From the NCBI RefSeq assembly GCF_036226685.1, contig NZ_CP109009.1, forward strand, positions 4,340,001 through 4,404,000: a stretch of DNA of 64,000 bases, in the 5' to 3' direction. Below are positions 38,334-47,948 of this stretch, one piece after another (the first letter of the stretch is position 1; the number at the start of each line of letters is the position of its first letter). Below the pieces are notes generated by a model. The model was not told where the DNA came from. It made no database searches and worked only from the letters and a program-made list of their open reading frames with translations. The DNA comes from Streptomyces sp. NBC_00690. GTDB taxonomy: Bacteria > Actinomycetota > Actinomycetes > Streptomycetales > Streptomycetaceae. The position numbers and the translations under genes are program-made.

Positions 38334-40919
38334 GTGAGCACAGACCCAAGCGGCGACCAGAGCCGCGCAGCCCGCGGCGCACCGGCGCCGACGGGAGCCG
38401 GCCTGCGGGGAGACGCGGGCCATGAGCCGGGGGGCCGGGTGGGCACGCCCAGCGGGATCGATACGGGGGATTCCGCTGGGTGGCCCGCCTCGGATGGGCT
38501 CGGTGCGCGCCGTCACTCGCCCCGCACCGCGGGTCGCCGTCGGGTTCTGGGCGGTGGCGCGGCGCTCGGCGCCCTGGTGCTGGCGGCCCTGACGCTGTCC
38601 CCGTCGCCCGTCCAGGGCGCGGGCAGCGGTTTCGACTCGGCGGCACTCGCCAAGGCGGAGACCCAGGACCCGGTCAACGCCGCCATCGTGGTGGATGTTT
38701 CCGGGTCCTTGGCCCAGAAGGATGTGGAGCGGGAGCGGGACGCCGCCGAGCGCATCGTCGTCGGTGAGATGTCGGACCTCTCCCGGATGACCGTGCTGGG
38801 GTTCGCCAGCGCGGACAACGACCGGCAGTCGCCCGTGGACGAGGTCTGCCCGGCCACCACTCTCAGCGGAGTGGCCCGGGAAAAGCTCAGCGACTGCATC
38901 GGCAAGCTCAAGAGCCGTGAGCAGAACGAGGGCAACGGCACCGACTTCCCGTCGGCCATCCGCCAGGCCGTGGACCGGCTCGGCGAGGGCGAACCGAATG
39001 TGCCCAGGGTCCTGTTCCTGCTCACCGACGGCCTCCTCGACGTCGAGGACAGCCCGATATACGGCGACCCCAAGGACCGTGAGGCCAATGGGAAGCGCGA
39101 ACTGGCGGAAGCGCTCGCGGAGGCCAAGGCCGCCAAGGTGCAGATCTGGCCGCTCGGGTTCGGAAAGGCGGATCCCGCCAAGCTCAAGGAGATGGCCGCC
39201 GGTGCCCACCAGGGCTCCTGCGTCAATCTGCCGCAGGCCAAGCCGCAGGCTCGTACGGTGCCGGACGCCGAGGCGGTGGGGGATGCCCTTCAGGCCGCCT
39301 TCGCCGGCGCGCGTTGCCTGGTCTCGGAGAAGCCGGTCAAGGGCACCCCGCCGACCGATGTCAAGCTGCGGATCTCCCCGCTCGCCACACTCGCGAGCAT
39401 CGTTGTCTCCAAGGGAGATCCCAAGGTCACCGTCACGTACATCGATCCGCTCGGCAAGAAGGTCGAGCCGGGCAAGCACCGCGACGGGTCGACCTTCACC
39501 CTCGCCGGCGAGGGCAAGAACGTGGAGGCGCTGCGGGTCACCGATCCACGGCCGGGGAACTGGACGGTGCACCTCGACGCCCCGGAAGGGCACCGGGACA
39601 AGCTCGCCAGCGTCGGTGTGCAGTGGCGCGGTTCGCTGCGTTCCTCCATCAGCATGAAGCCCACGGCACCGCGTCCGGGCGAGAGCCCGGTGGTGGAACT
39701 CCAACTCCAGACCCGCGACCACGAGTCCATCACCAACCGTGAGGACCTCGATCGCCTACGGGTCTCGGCGACCCTCACCGGCGACGGCTTCGACCCCGTA
39801 CCGATCTCCCTCAGTGACGACGGCGAGGGCGAGGACACGAAGGCGCGTGACGGGATCTTCTCCGGCACGGTCAAGGTCCCCGAGACCGCGACCGGCGCAC
39901 TGAAGGCCGTGGGCGTGCTCGGTGCGGTCGGCCTGACAGCTGACCACCGGCCCTTCCCCACCCGGATCGGTGGCGTCAACGAACTGGTGCGGGCGGACAT
40001 CAAGGTCTCCGACACCACCGTCCACCCCGGCGAGGGAGCCCGCTTCACCCTCAAGGCGGAGAACCACACCACCACCGCCCGGACACTGAGCCTCAACGTC
40101 GAGGATGCCGCCCCCGGCGATCTGACGCTCTCGCGCCGCGAATACGCCCTGGATCCCGGGGAGTCCATCACCGAGTACGGCACCCTCCGCGTCGGCGACA
40201 ACACCGAGGGACGCACGCTGGCCGGGAAGATCCGCGTCGTCGACACGGCCGCGGACGAACAGGTCTTGGAAGCGAAGCTGGTCACCATCAAGGTGGTGCC
40301 CGTGCCGTCCCTGCCCGAGCGCGTGTGGCGGGACTACTGGTGGGCCGTGGTGCCGGGCGCGATCCTGCTGGTCGCCCTGATCGCCTATGTGATCTGGGCC
40401 TGGCGCGCCCGCAAGATGCGCGCCGACCCCTCGGGGCTGGTGCTGAGGCTGCTGGTGCCCCACGGAGGTGGCCACCGGGAGGGCAGTTCGCTGCCCGTCA
40501 GCACGGGCGGGGTGGTCCCGTACCGCTTCGAAGTGGTCGACGAGGAGAGTGACGATCCCCGGCTGGAGCCGCGTCCCACCAGCGGTGGCTACTACCTGCG
40601 GCGCGGACCCCGGGGCGGGCTGCTGCGGATGCCGGGTCGGGCCGAGGAGTCGGTACGGATCGGAACCGCGGTGACGCTGCCGGGCAGCACGGTCCAGTTG
40701 CGCATCGAGCCCGGATCCGGACGGGGTGCGTCAGGCGGTGGCGCGTTGCGGCGCCTGGTCCGGCTGCTGGACGGCAGCGGACGCCGTGGGCCGGGCGGCC
40801 AGTCGGGCGACCGGAGCGGCCAACAGCGCCCGGGCGCCACCCATGGATCGGCCTATCCGTCCTCATCGGGCGGTGTGGGGGCTTCCTCAGGCGGCGGTTC
40901 GCCGCATCCGGACCTCTAG
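38334..40919 (+). CDS. Membrane-anchored von Willebrand factor A (vWA) protein
   Basis: 861 residues from GTG 38334. A ~70-residue disordered start ending in RRR leads into a membrane helix (71-88). The vWA domain follows with the MIDAS motif DVSGS (121-125), a conserved Thr/Asp region and VLFLLTDGLLDVED. Several beta-sandwich segments (about 330-650) come next, then a second membrane helix (~667-690, WWAVVPGAILLVALIAYVIW) and a ~165-residue cytoplasmic domain. The vWA part should face outside and the tail inside, a plausible transmembrane sensor. It starts the second block of the cluster, 117 bases after the PycTM-like gene. Confidence 0.82.
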   Translation: MSTDPSGDQSRAARGAPAPTGAGLRGDAGHEPGGRVGTPSGIDTGDSAGWPASDGLGARRHSPRTAGRRRVLGGGAALGALVLAALTLSPSPVQGAGSGFDSAALAKAETQDPVNAAIVVDVSGSLAQKDVERERDAAERIVVGEMSDLSRMTVLGFASADNDRQSPVDEVCPATTLSGVAREKLSDCIGKLKSREQNEGNGTDFPSAIRQAVDRLGEGEPNVPRVLFLLTDGLLDVEDSPIYGDPKDREANGKRELAEALAEAKAAKVQIWPLGFGKADPAKLKEMAAGAHQGSCVNLPQAKPQARTVPDAEAVGDALQAAFAGARCLVSEKPVKGTPPTDVKLRISPLATLASIVVSKGDPKVTVTYIDPLGKKVEPGKHRDGSTFTLAGEGKNVEALRVTDPRPGNWTVHLDAPEGHRDKLASVGVQWRGSLRSSISMKPTAPRPGESPVVELQLQTRDHESITNREDLDRLRVSATLTGDGFDPVPISLSDDGEGEDTKARDGIFSGTVKVPETATGALKAVGVLGAVGLTADHRPFPTRIGGVNELVRADIKVSDTTVHPGEGARFTLKAENHTTTARTLSLNVEDAAPGDLTLSRREYALDPGESITEYGTLRVGDNTEGRTLAGKIRVVDTAADEQVLEAKLVTIKVVPVPSLPERVWRDYWWAVVPGAILLVALIAYVIWAWRARKMRADPSGLVLRLLVPHGGGHREGSSLPVSTGGVVPYRFEVVDEESDDPRLEPRPTSGGYYLRRGPRGGLLRMPGRAEESVRIGTAVTLPGSTVQLRIEPGSGRGASGGGALRRLVRLLDGSGRRGPGGQSGDRSGQQRPGATHGSAYPSSSGGVGASSGGGSPHPDL

Positions 40920-40939
40920 CCGAAGCGGTTGACCGGCGC

Positions 40940-40965
40940 GGCCCGGGCCTCGGCGGGCCCGGGCC
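40940..40965. terminator. GC-rich hairpin between vWA and tubulin-like genes
   Basis: Arms GGCCCGGGCC (40940-40949 and 40956-40965), loop of 6, no T-run. It may attenuate rather than end transcription, since the next gene continues in the same direction. Confidence 0.6.
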
Positions 40966-41058
40966 ACGCCGGCATCACATCCCCCACGCGAGCACGGCAC
41001 TGCACATCCCTCACCCACAACCGGCCGGGTGCTCCGGCCCTCGCGGAGAGAAGAAATC

Positions 41059-44000
41059 ATGAGGATCTTCCAGCCGATGCTGTTCGTCGGCCTGGGTGGT
41101 ACCGGCGGTCTGGTCGGCGCTGAACTGGAACGGCGGTTGCGCGCCGAACTGTGCGGGCCCGATGGAAATGCGCTCACAGCGGGAAGCCAGCGCAAACGTC
41201 ACCAGCTGCCCGACTGCCTCCAGTTCGTGTACGCCGACTACAGCGAGTCCGAACTCGCCAGGCTTCCCCACATGAACGCCGACCGCACCCTGCGCGACGC
41301 GTACGCCCGTACCGCACGCGCCACGCACGATCTGCTGCCCGCCAGCTACCTCAGCTCCCCGGACGTGACCCGGATGCTGCGCGCCGTACTCCGTGACGAG
41401 GTGTCCGACTGGCTGCCGCCGCGCGAGGGCGAACCCAAGGTGGTGCCGCTGCGCAACGGCGCGGGCCAGTGGCCGACCGTGGGCCGGGCCGCCCTGTTCG
41501 GCACCCTGCGCAACGGCACCGCCCCGGTCGTGGAGCCGCTGCGCGAGGCCATCGACATCATCAGCCGGTCGGGCAGTGAACTGGAGGAGCTGGAGGGCGG
41601 TCCGATCAGCGGCTGCGACGTGTTCGTCGCCTTCTCCGTCGCGGGCGGCACCGGTACCGGCATCTTCCTGGACTATCTGCACCTGATCGGCCAGACGTTC
41701 AAGGACAAGAACTTCACCGGCGCCAGGATCTATCCGCTGGTGGTGATGCCATCGGCCTTCCCCGAGGGCAACGGCGGCGGGCGGGCGGCCAAGCTGAACG
41801 CGGCGCGCGCCGTGGTGGACCTGTTCCGGCTCGTCGACCGGCAGAACGTACCGGACGCCGAAGCCGACCTGGGGGCGACCGAGCAGCTCAACGCCCTGCG
41901 CATCCGCTACCCGGACATGCATCCGATCCGGCTGGACAACGGAACCGTACCGACGGGGTTCCTCTTCAGTCTGACCGCCGGCATCAGGCCGGACGACCTG
42001 CGTCGATCCATGGTCTCGCTGGTGCTGTCCCTGATCGGCACGGAACTGCGCGAAGGCCCCGCCCACGCGGACGACGACTACCAGACCTTCGCCGCCAACT
42101 TCATCAACCGGGGCGTGACCCGACGCACCAGGGCCGCCAGTGGAATCGGCCACCGAGGGGTCTCCACCAGTCTGGTCGCCTCCATGACCGCGCCCCTCGA
42201 CGAACTGGCCGAGTTGGTGTCCGCGCGGATGCTCGCCAGGGCGGTGCCCCGGCTGCTGGACCGCAGGGTGCCCCGGACCGCAGAGAACGCCCCGCTGGTG
42301 CGTCAGATGTTCGAGGCCGCGGGGCTGGGTGACCTCTGGCGGCGGGAGGCCATTCCCGTACCGGAGCCCACGGTGGTCCCCAAGGGCAGCAGCGACATCG
42401 AACAGGCGCTGCGCGACCGGCTGGAGACGATGCGGCGTCAACTCGGAGATCTGGAACGCCGGGTGGGCCGCAAGGTGATCACCCTCGCGGAGGCATTCGA
42501 GCCCCGCGCCGCCGCCGAGCGGATGCTCCGCGACATCGACCTCTTCCAGTTGGAGGGGGTCATCCGCGGCATCCCGGACGACGCGGACCCCGTGGCGGGC
42601 CTCGGCTTCCTGGGAGTGCTGGAGAACCGTCGGCAGGCGCCCGCCGGGCTGGAGAGCGGAGCGCTCCCGCCGCCGATCGTGCCACGCATCCGGGGCCGGA
42701 TCGGTGGTCTGTCCCGGCCGCGCTGGGCCGACGACGAAGTCGCCACGGTCATCCAGGAACAGAACGACTGGTACCAGTTGAGCGCCCGGGCGGTCTGGCA
42801 CCGCGCCTGGAACGAGCAGGAGCCCCGCTGGCGGTCCGCCGCCAATGACCTCCAGGACGAACTAGGCCAGCTCATCGACGCCTTCCGCGATGCCGTCGAG
42901 GAGGAGCGCACCGCGGACGCGGCGAAGGTCAAGGAGCTGTACGACGACCGTACGGGCGTCTCGTACTTCCTGCCGCCGCAGTCCAGCCTCGGCGAGTTCT
43001 ACGAGGACCTGATGGAGCGTCTGATCGAGAGCGAGGCACTGCGCGGGAGCGACGACGAGACGGCGCTGCTGCTCACCCTCGTCAGCTCCGACCACTGGCA
43101 GAGCACGTTCGCGGAGGGGCGGCGCAATCCGGCCGCCGCGGTGTCCGGGGTCAAGGGCGTGCTGAAGGAGCGGGTGCAGAAGCTGTTCGCGGAGAGCGGG
43201 CGCCAGCAGCGCTCCCGTCCACTGATGCCGAGCCTCGGCACCCTGTTGTCCGCGGCTGCGGGTGACTCCAAGTCGGCGGAGCAGGTCAGCTCCGGTGCTC
43301 TGCGTCAGTTCGGCTTCAAGGTGGCCGGGCTGCTGCCCGCGGGATTCACCCCTGAGGGCAGTGGGCCGCTCAAGATCCTCATCACCTATCCGCAGGCGCA
43401 CAGCAAGGACGCGGCGGAGACCTACCTCAAGCGCGCGCTGCATCTGCCGCGCGACAGCCAGCGCACCATCGAGTGCCGCGGCGTGGACTCGGACACGATC
43501 ACGGTCGTGCTGTTCCGCAGCGAGATGAGCGTCACCGAAGTGCCGGAGGCGCGGGCCGTGCTGCGCCAGTGGGCCCGGGCACAGGACGACCAGCGCGACG
43601 ATGACCTGTTGCGCTGGCGGCAGCGCCTCGGCTACCAGGACGACTGGCTGGCCAGTACAGAGGAGGACCGCGAGCACATCCTGCACCGGTTGCTGTGCGC
43701 CATGTGGAACGGGCAGCTCGACTGCCTCGGCGACCCGGCGTCGCCGCGCAAGGTCCGCATCCGTCTGCACGACCGGGTCGGCAACGACGTGCCCGCCATG
43801 ACGCTGCAACTCGACGAGCACCACGACGAGATCTCCAGTTGGGCGAGCCTGCTGCGGGCCTACGAGCACTGGGCGCTGCTGAGCGAGGGCGACGGGGACG
43901 GCGACGGCTCGATCGTGGAGGACTACTGCCGGGAGCTGATGCGGGTCCTGCCGCAGGACCTGACCACCTCCGGTAGCAAGCCGTCTGAGCTGTACCGGCG

Positions 44001-45261
44001 CTTCGTCAACGAGATCGCGCCGCGTCAACTGCGGCTGCTGGAGGAGCGGGAGCACCAGTACGGGGACCGGGTCGCCGAGTGGGTGCGTCCCCTGCGCCAG
44101 TTCTGGGAGGAGACCCTCGTCGGCGCACTCGAAGTCCCCTTCCCCGAGGGCAAGCGCCCGGTGCAGCCGAACCTGCGGCTGCTGGAGGAGTGGGTGCGCG
44201 ATCACCACACTCCGGTCCGGCGCGGCGAACCGGCGCGCAGCCCCCGCGGTCGGGACGAGGACTGGGACCAGGGCTGGTCCGAGCCCGACGCCGCGACCCA
44301 TGAACGCCGGTACGAGGAGCGCTCACGGGACGATCGGTACGGCGGTGAACGGGCAGGCGGTGAACGGGCGGGCGGTCAGCGTCATGAAGGGCCGGCGGGA
44401 CGCGGCCACGCGGACCGGTACGAAGACCGCCTCGACAGTGACGACCGGGTAGAGGCTGACGACCGCGCGGACCGGCACACCACGGACGGTGAGGCGCGGT
44501 ATGCGTCGGACCGGCCGCGTCGGGAGCGGTACGACGAGCCGTCGCCGGCCGACCGGTATGCAGACGTGCCGCGCCAAGGCCCTGACCGCGGTTCGCCGCG
44601 CTCCGCTGCGGGCGCCAGGGGTTCGGCACCGTCCGGGCCGCAGGCCGGTCGAGCCGGGGCCCGCCGCGACGATCGGACGGAGGGGTCGTCCCGAGCCCCC
44701 GAAGGGCGCCGACGCAGGGAGTCGGCACGCGAGGAACAGGGCGCCAGGGAGGACGAGTACGACAGCGGGGCGGGCCGGGAACCAGGCCCCCGGTCGGGCG
44801 GCGCCGATCCGGACTGGCCCGTACCGCCCCGGGCGGGGCACGGCCAGCCGCCCGCCGATCCTGCCGGAGCCGCCCGCCGGCCCCGACAGGCCCGCGCGGA
44901 CCACACCAACGGGCAGTTGACCGACCCGGCCGACCGCTCAGATCCCGCCGACCACGCAGATCCCGACGAGCCCGCAGGGGCCGTCGAGCCCGACCGGAAC
45001 CGAGGGCCCCGGGCCGATGGACCCGTGACCGCGCCCACCGCGGGCCGAGTGGCCTCGGCCGCGGCCTTCATCCCCGACCAGGCGTCCTCCGAGCCGGCCT
45101 ACGCCCCATACCCGGACGAACCGCTCCAGGACCCCGGCTGGCCCGGTGGTGAATCGCCCGTTCCCTGGGGGCTCGCCGACAGCGACGGCGAGACCGAGTG
45201 GGACGGCGAGCGGGACTCCGAGGGCAAGGGCCGCGGCGTCTGGGACGGAGACCCCGAGTGA
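41059..45261 (+). CDS. Tubulin/FtsZ-like GTP-binding protein, very large
   Basis: 1400 residues from ATG 41059 (GGAGAGAAG upstream). The start LFVGLGGTGGLVGAELERRL carries a glycine-rich nucleotide loop (11-17), and SVAGGTGTGIFLDYLHLIGQ (195-201) matches the tubulin/FtsZ signature GGGTG(S/T)G with the first Gly replaced by Ala. The middle ~700 residues are helical with no recognised domain. The last ~330 residues are an Arg/Asp/Glu/Pro-rich disordered tail. Tubulin-like proteins of this size occur with vWA proteins and GTPases in predicted actinobacterial conflict systems. Filament formation is possible but unproven. The stop overlaps the next start. Confidence 0.78.
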   Translation: MRIFQPMLFVGLGGTGGLVGAELERRLRAELCGPDGNALTAGSQRKRHQLPDCLQFVYADYSESELARLPHMNADRTLRDAYARTARATHDLLPASYLSSPDVTRMLRAVLRDEVSDWLPPREGEPKVVPLRNGAGQWPTVGRAALFGTLRNGTAPVVEPLREAIDIISRSGSELEELEGGPISGCDVFVAFSVAGGTGTGIFLDYLHLIGQTFKDKNFTGARIYPLVVMPSAFPEGNGGGRAAKLNAARAVVDLFRLVDRQNVPDAEADLGATEQLNALRIRYPDMHPIRLDNGTVPTGFLFSLTAGIRPDDLRRSMVSLVLSLIGTELREGPAHADDDYQTFAANFINRGVTRRTRAASGIGHRGVSTSLVASMTAPLDELAELVSARMLARAVPRLLDRRVPRTAENAPLVRQMFEAAGLGDLWRREAIPVPEPTVVPKGSSDIEQALRDRLETMRRQLGDLERRVGRKVITLAEAFEPRAAAERMLRDIDLFQLEGVIRGIPDDADPVAGLGFLGVLENRRQAPAGLESGALPPPIVPRIRGRIGGLSRPRWADDEVATVIQEQNDWYQLSARAVWHRAWNEQEPRWRSAANDLQDELGQLIDAFRDAVEEERTADAAKVKELYDDRTGVSYFLPPQSSLGEFYEDLMERLIESEALRGSDDETALLLTLVSSDHWQSTFAEGRRNPAAAVSGVKGVLKERVQKLFAESGRQQRSRPLMPSLGTLLSAAAGDSKSAEQVSSGALRQFGFKVAGLLPAGFTPEGSGPLKILITYPQAHSKDAAETYLKRALHLPRDSQRTIECRGVDSDTITVVLFRSEMSVTEVPEARAVLRQWARAQDDQRDDDLLRWRQRLGYQDDWLASTEEDREHILHRLLCAMWNGQLDCLGDPASPRKVRIRLHDRVGNDVPAMTLQLDEHHDEISSWASLLRAYEHWALLSEGDGDGDGSIVEDYCRELMRVLPQDLTTSGSKPSELYRRFVNEIAPRQLRLLEEREHQYGDRVAEWVRPLRQFWEETLVGALEVPFPEGKRPVQPNLRLLEEWVRDHHTPVRRGEPARSPRGRDEDWDQGWSEPDAATHERRYEERSRDDRYGGERAGGERAGGQRHEGPAGRGHADRYEDRLDSDDRVEADDRADRHTTDGEARYASDRPRRERYDEPSPADRYADVPRQGPDRGSPRSAAGARGSAPSGPQAGRAGARRDDRTEGSSRAPEGRRRRESAREEQGAREDEYDSGAGREPGPRSGGADPDWPVPPRAGHGQPPADPAGAARRPRQARADHTNGQLTDPADRSDPADHADPDEPAGAVEPDRNRGPRADGPVTAPTAGRVASAAAFIPDQASSEPAYAPYPDEPLQDPGWPGGESPVPWGLADSDGETEWDGERDSEGKGRGVWDGDPE

Positions 45262-47948
45262 GCGGCTCCATCGTCGTCGTACTCGACTTCCGCTCCGAGC
45301 ACGAACGCCCCGTCGACCAGGCGCGATTGCGCGACCTGGTGCTCCATCAATGGCGTCAGGAAGGGGAGGTGGCGCCGGAGCGGGATCTGCGCTTCCTCCT
45401 CGTGGACACCCCGCAGGGGCTCACGGCCCACGCCGACGCCTATGAACTCGTCATGGGCTACCCCACCCTTGGCACGGTCGAGGTGGTGTGCCTGGCCGTC
45501 GGTGAACTGGACGATTCCGCAAAGGTCTCGGAGTGGGACGACGAGACATCATGGGCGGCCGGGCAGGAGGAGGATCGCTCGGCCAGCAGGCTCCGTCTGG
45601 TGTCCGCCCTGAACTCCGAGGGCGTGGGCGTGCTCTGGACCGCCGACCCCCTTGCCGGTGCCGCGGCTGACAACGGCCAGGGGGGCTCGGACACCGCGCG
45701 GACCGCGGCGCTCGGCATCCTCGTCGACCTGTTGCGCAAGAGGGAGCTCTTCGACCGCGTCCTCGGCGCCCTGCGTCACTGTCCGTCCGCCACCGCCGCA
45801 CCCGCGCTGCGTGCCCTGGAACACGATCTGGCAGCACCAGCGCTGGAACGGGCCTGGCTCGGTGCGCTCACCCGGTTCACCGGTCAGCCCGGCACGACCG
45901 GGCCACGGCTGAGCGCCCAGAACCTGCCGGCTCGGCTGGCCGAACTCGCCGGCGAGGGGCCGCCGCCCGCCCCGGCTCGCATCCATGTGCCGGGCGGTCC
46001 CGCCGAGCGGGCTCACCGGGCGTACGGGGAGGCCCTGATGCGGGCCAGACGGTTCCGTTCTGAGCTGGCCCGTCCGGTGGGCATCCTCGTGGGGCGACGC
46101 CCGGCGCAGGAACTGAGCCGCGCGATCGAGGAGTCCGCACAGGAGCTCCGCCGCTACCGGACCCTGGTGGCGGGGGCACTGCGCGCCAGCGCCTCACCCC
46201 ATCTGGCACCGGGCGATGCCCAAGGACTGCTGGCGGAAGTGGGTATTGCGCTCCCGCCCGCCGAGGACCGAGGACGTCCAGGGGAGGGGCAGCGGTACGC
46301 CGGGCTGGGATCGGTGGGTAAACGCCCACGTGGGGACGTGGTCGACGATGAGATCAACCGTTTCACCCTCACCATGCTGGAGGACGGGTTCGATCTGAAC
46401 ACCGTCGCGGAGCGGCTCACCGCCCTCTCCGAACAGATCGCTCCCCTGCCTGCCGAGGGCCGGATCGCCGAGTTGCAGCAGGGCAGTCCCGAGGTGGCGG
46501 CGGTCACCATCGCGAATCCGTTCCGGTTCGCCCGGGCCCGCCCCGGAGCCTGGACCGCCGTGGCCGCGCTGTCATCCCTGGGCTCCCTCTGGTCATGGCC
46601 CGGCACGCTGCTGGCCCTGTTGCCGCTGTCGATCCTGTTCGTCGGGCATGTGCTGGCCGCCCGCGCCCGTCCCAACCGGGCCCGCGGTGGCGCCCTGCGG
46701 ATGGCCACGGGCACTCAAATCATGTCCGCCGCAACCGGTGTGGCGGGCGGCGGCGCACTCGGTCACACACTGCAACCGCCGTCCTGGTTGGGCTTCACCA
46801 CCCTGTTGCTCGCCACTTCCTGGACCCTGCTGCTGCTCTGCATCCGCTGGGCCCGGGCGGTCGACGACTGGTGGGACGCCACCGGCGTGGAGCGGCTCGA
46901 CGTGGGATTGGAGACCGTGGACCGGTTGGTCGCCGAGATCGTCCGCCAGCAGTGGTGGGCCGCCGCGGAACGGACCCGTACCGCGGACGGCGCACGGGCC
47001 CTGGCCGGTGCGCTGCGTTCGGCCGTCCGCCTCGCCCCGGCGAGCACCTCCCAGGAGGGCGCGTCGGACGAGTGGGGCGAGGGCGACCCGGAGGCGCACT
47101 GGGGTGCACGGGGAGCCGAGGACGGTTGGGGAGCCGACGGCTGGGACGTCCAGGACTGGGACGACGACGAATGGTCCGCCGACCCCTGGCCGGACGACTC
47201 ACCGCAGGCCGACCCCGCGGGCGTACCCGGTCAGCGCAGGCGCACCGGCCGTCCCCACGGCCTCGCCGACCAGGAGGCCGTGTACGCCGACGGCTGCTCG
47301 CCCCCATGGCTCGACCAGGGCGGCGGCGAAGGCGGTCCCGAGCTGGACCGGACGCTCCTCACCGACCTCGCCGACGCGACCGTCGACGCCCTGCGCCGCC
47401 ACTGGGGCGCCGTGGTGCCGGGAGTGCCCGCGCCACAGGACCACCCGGCCACCACGGACGAGGCCGTCCGCAGGGGCATTGAATCGGTGCACCGCCAACT
47501 GCGCAGCAACGGCGTCCTGCCCGTGCCCGCGTTCGCCCGCCGCGGTCGTGACCGCGGTGATTCGATGGCGCTGCTCGGGGTGGGACCCCAGCGGGTGTGG
47601 GAGGCGCTCATCCCGGAGTTGGCGGGGCGAAGGCTGCGCCCGCTGTGCTCACCGTCCCAACTGGCGCTCCTCAGCCGCGACCCGTCGGCGGCGCGCCTGT
47701 TGAGGTTCGCCCCCGCAGCCGTCCGGCCGGTGCTGGAGTCCGATCGGTCGGGTCGATCGGGCCAGTTCGGCGGCGACGGCGAAACCGCGCTGGACGACGC
47801 GGTGTGGATGTCCTCGGGTCGGTTCGTGGGCGTCCTGGAACTCACCCCGCTGCGTGCGGGAACGGTACAGACGGTGTGGACCCGGGCCGATGAGTTCGCC
47901 CGGGAACTGCCGGACCAGCGACACAGGGGGCCTCGCCATGGCGACTGA
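45258..47948 (+). CDS. Large membrane protein of the tubulin/GTPase cluster, unknown
   Basis: 896 residues from GTG 45258, overlapping the previous stop (GTGA). The start SGSIVVVLDFRSEHERP is a beta-strand-like opening. Residues ~430-530 hold three to four membrane helices (AAVAALSSLGSLW-type region, LLALLPLSILFVGHVLAA, and FTTLLLATSWTLLLLCIRWA). A strongly acidic Asp/Trp/Glu-rich stretch follows (~600-660). I do not recognise a family. The size, position and coupling suggest it anchors the complex at the membrane. Confidence 0.72.
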   Translation: MSGSIVVVLDFRSEHERPVDQARLRDLVLHQWRQEGEVAPERDLRFLLVDTPQGLTAHADAYELVMGYPTLGTVEVVCLAVGELDDSAKVSEWDDETSWAAGQEEDRSASRLRLVSALNSEGVGVLWTADPLAGAAADNGQGGSDTARTAALGILVDLLRKRELFDRVLGALRHCPSATAAPALRALEHDLAAPALERAWLGALTRFTGQPGTTGPRLSAQNLPARLAELAGEGPPPAPARIHVPGGPAERAHRAYGEALMRARRFRSELARPVGILVGRRPAQELSRAIEESAQELRRYRTLVAGALRASASPHLAPGDAQGLLAEVGIALPPAEDRGRPGEGQRYAGLGSVGKRPRGDVVDDEINRFTLTMLEDGFDLNTVAERLTALSEQIAPLPAEGRIAELQQGSPEVAAVTIANPFRFARARPGAWTAVAALSSLGSLWSWPGTLLALLPLSILFVGHVLAARARPNRARGGALRMATGTQIMSAATGVAGGGALGHTLQPPSWLGFTTLLLATSWTLLLLCIRWARAVDDWWDATGVERLDVGLETVDRLVAEIVRQQWWAAAERTRTADGARALAGALRSAVRLAPASTSQEGASDEWGEGDPEAHWGARGAEDGWGADGWDVQDWDDDEWSADPWPDDSPQADPAGVPGQRRRTGRPHGLADQEAVYADGCSPPWLDQGGGEGGPELDRTLLTDLADATVDALRRHWGAVVPGVPAPQDHPATTDEAVRRGIESVHRQLRSNGVLPVPAFARRGRDRGDSMALLGVGPQRVWEALIPELAGRRLRPLCSPSQLALLSRDPSAARLLRFAPAAVRPVLESDRSGRSGQFGGDGETALDDAVWMSSGRFVGVLELTPLRAGTVQTVWTRADEFARELPDQRHRGPRHGD

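Noticed and set aside
37941..39722. 593-residue minus-strand frame opposite the PycTM-like and vWA genes
   Set aside because: Shadow of GC-rich coding sequence; the plus-strand genes have motifs and coupled starts.
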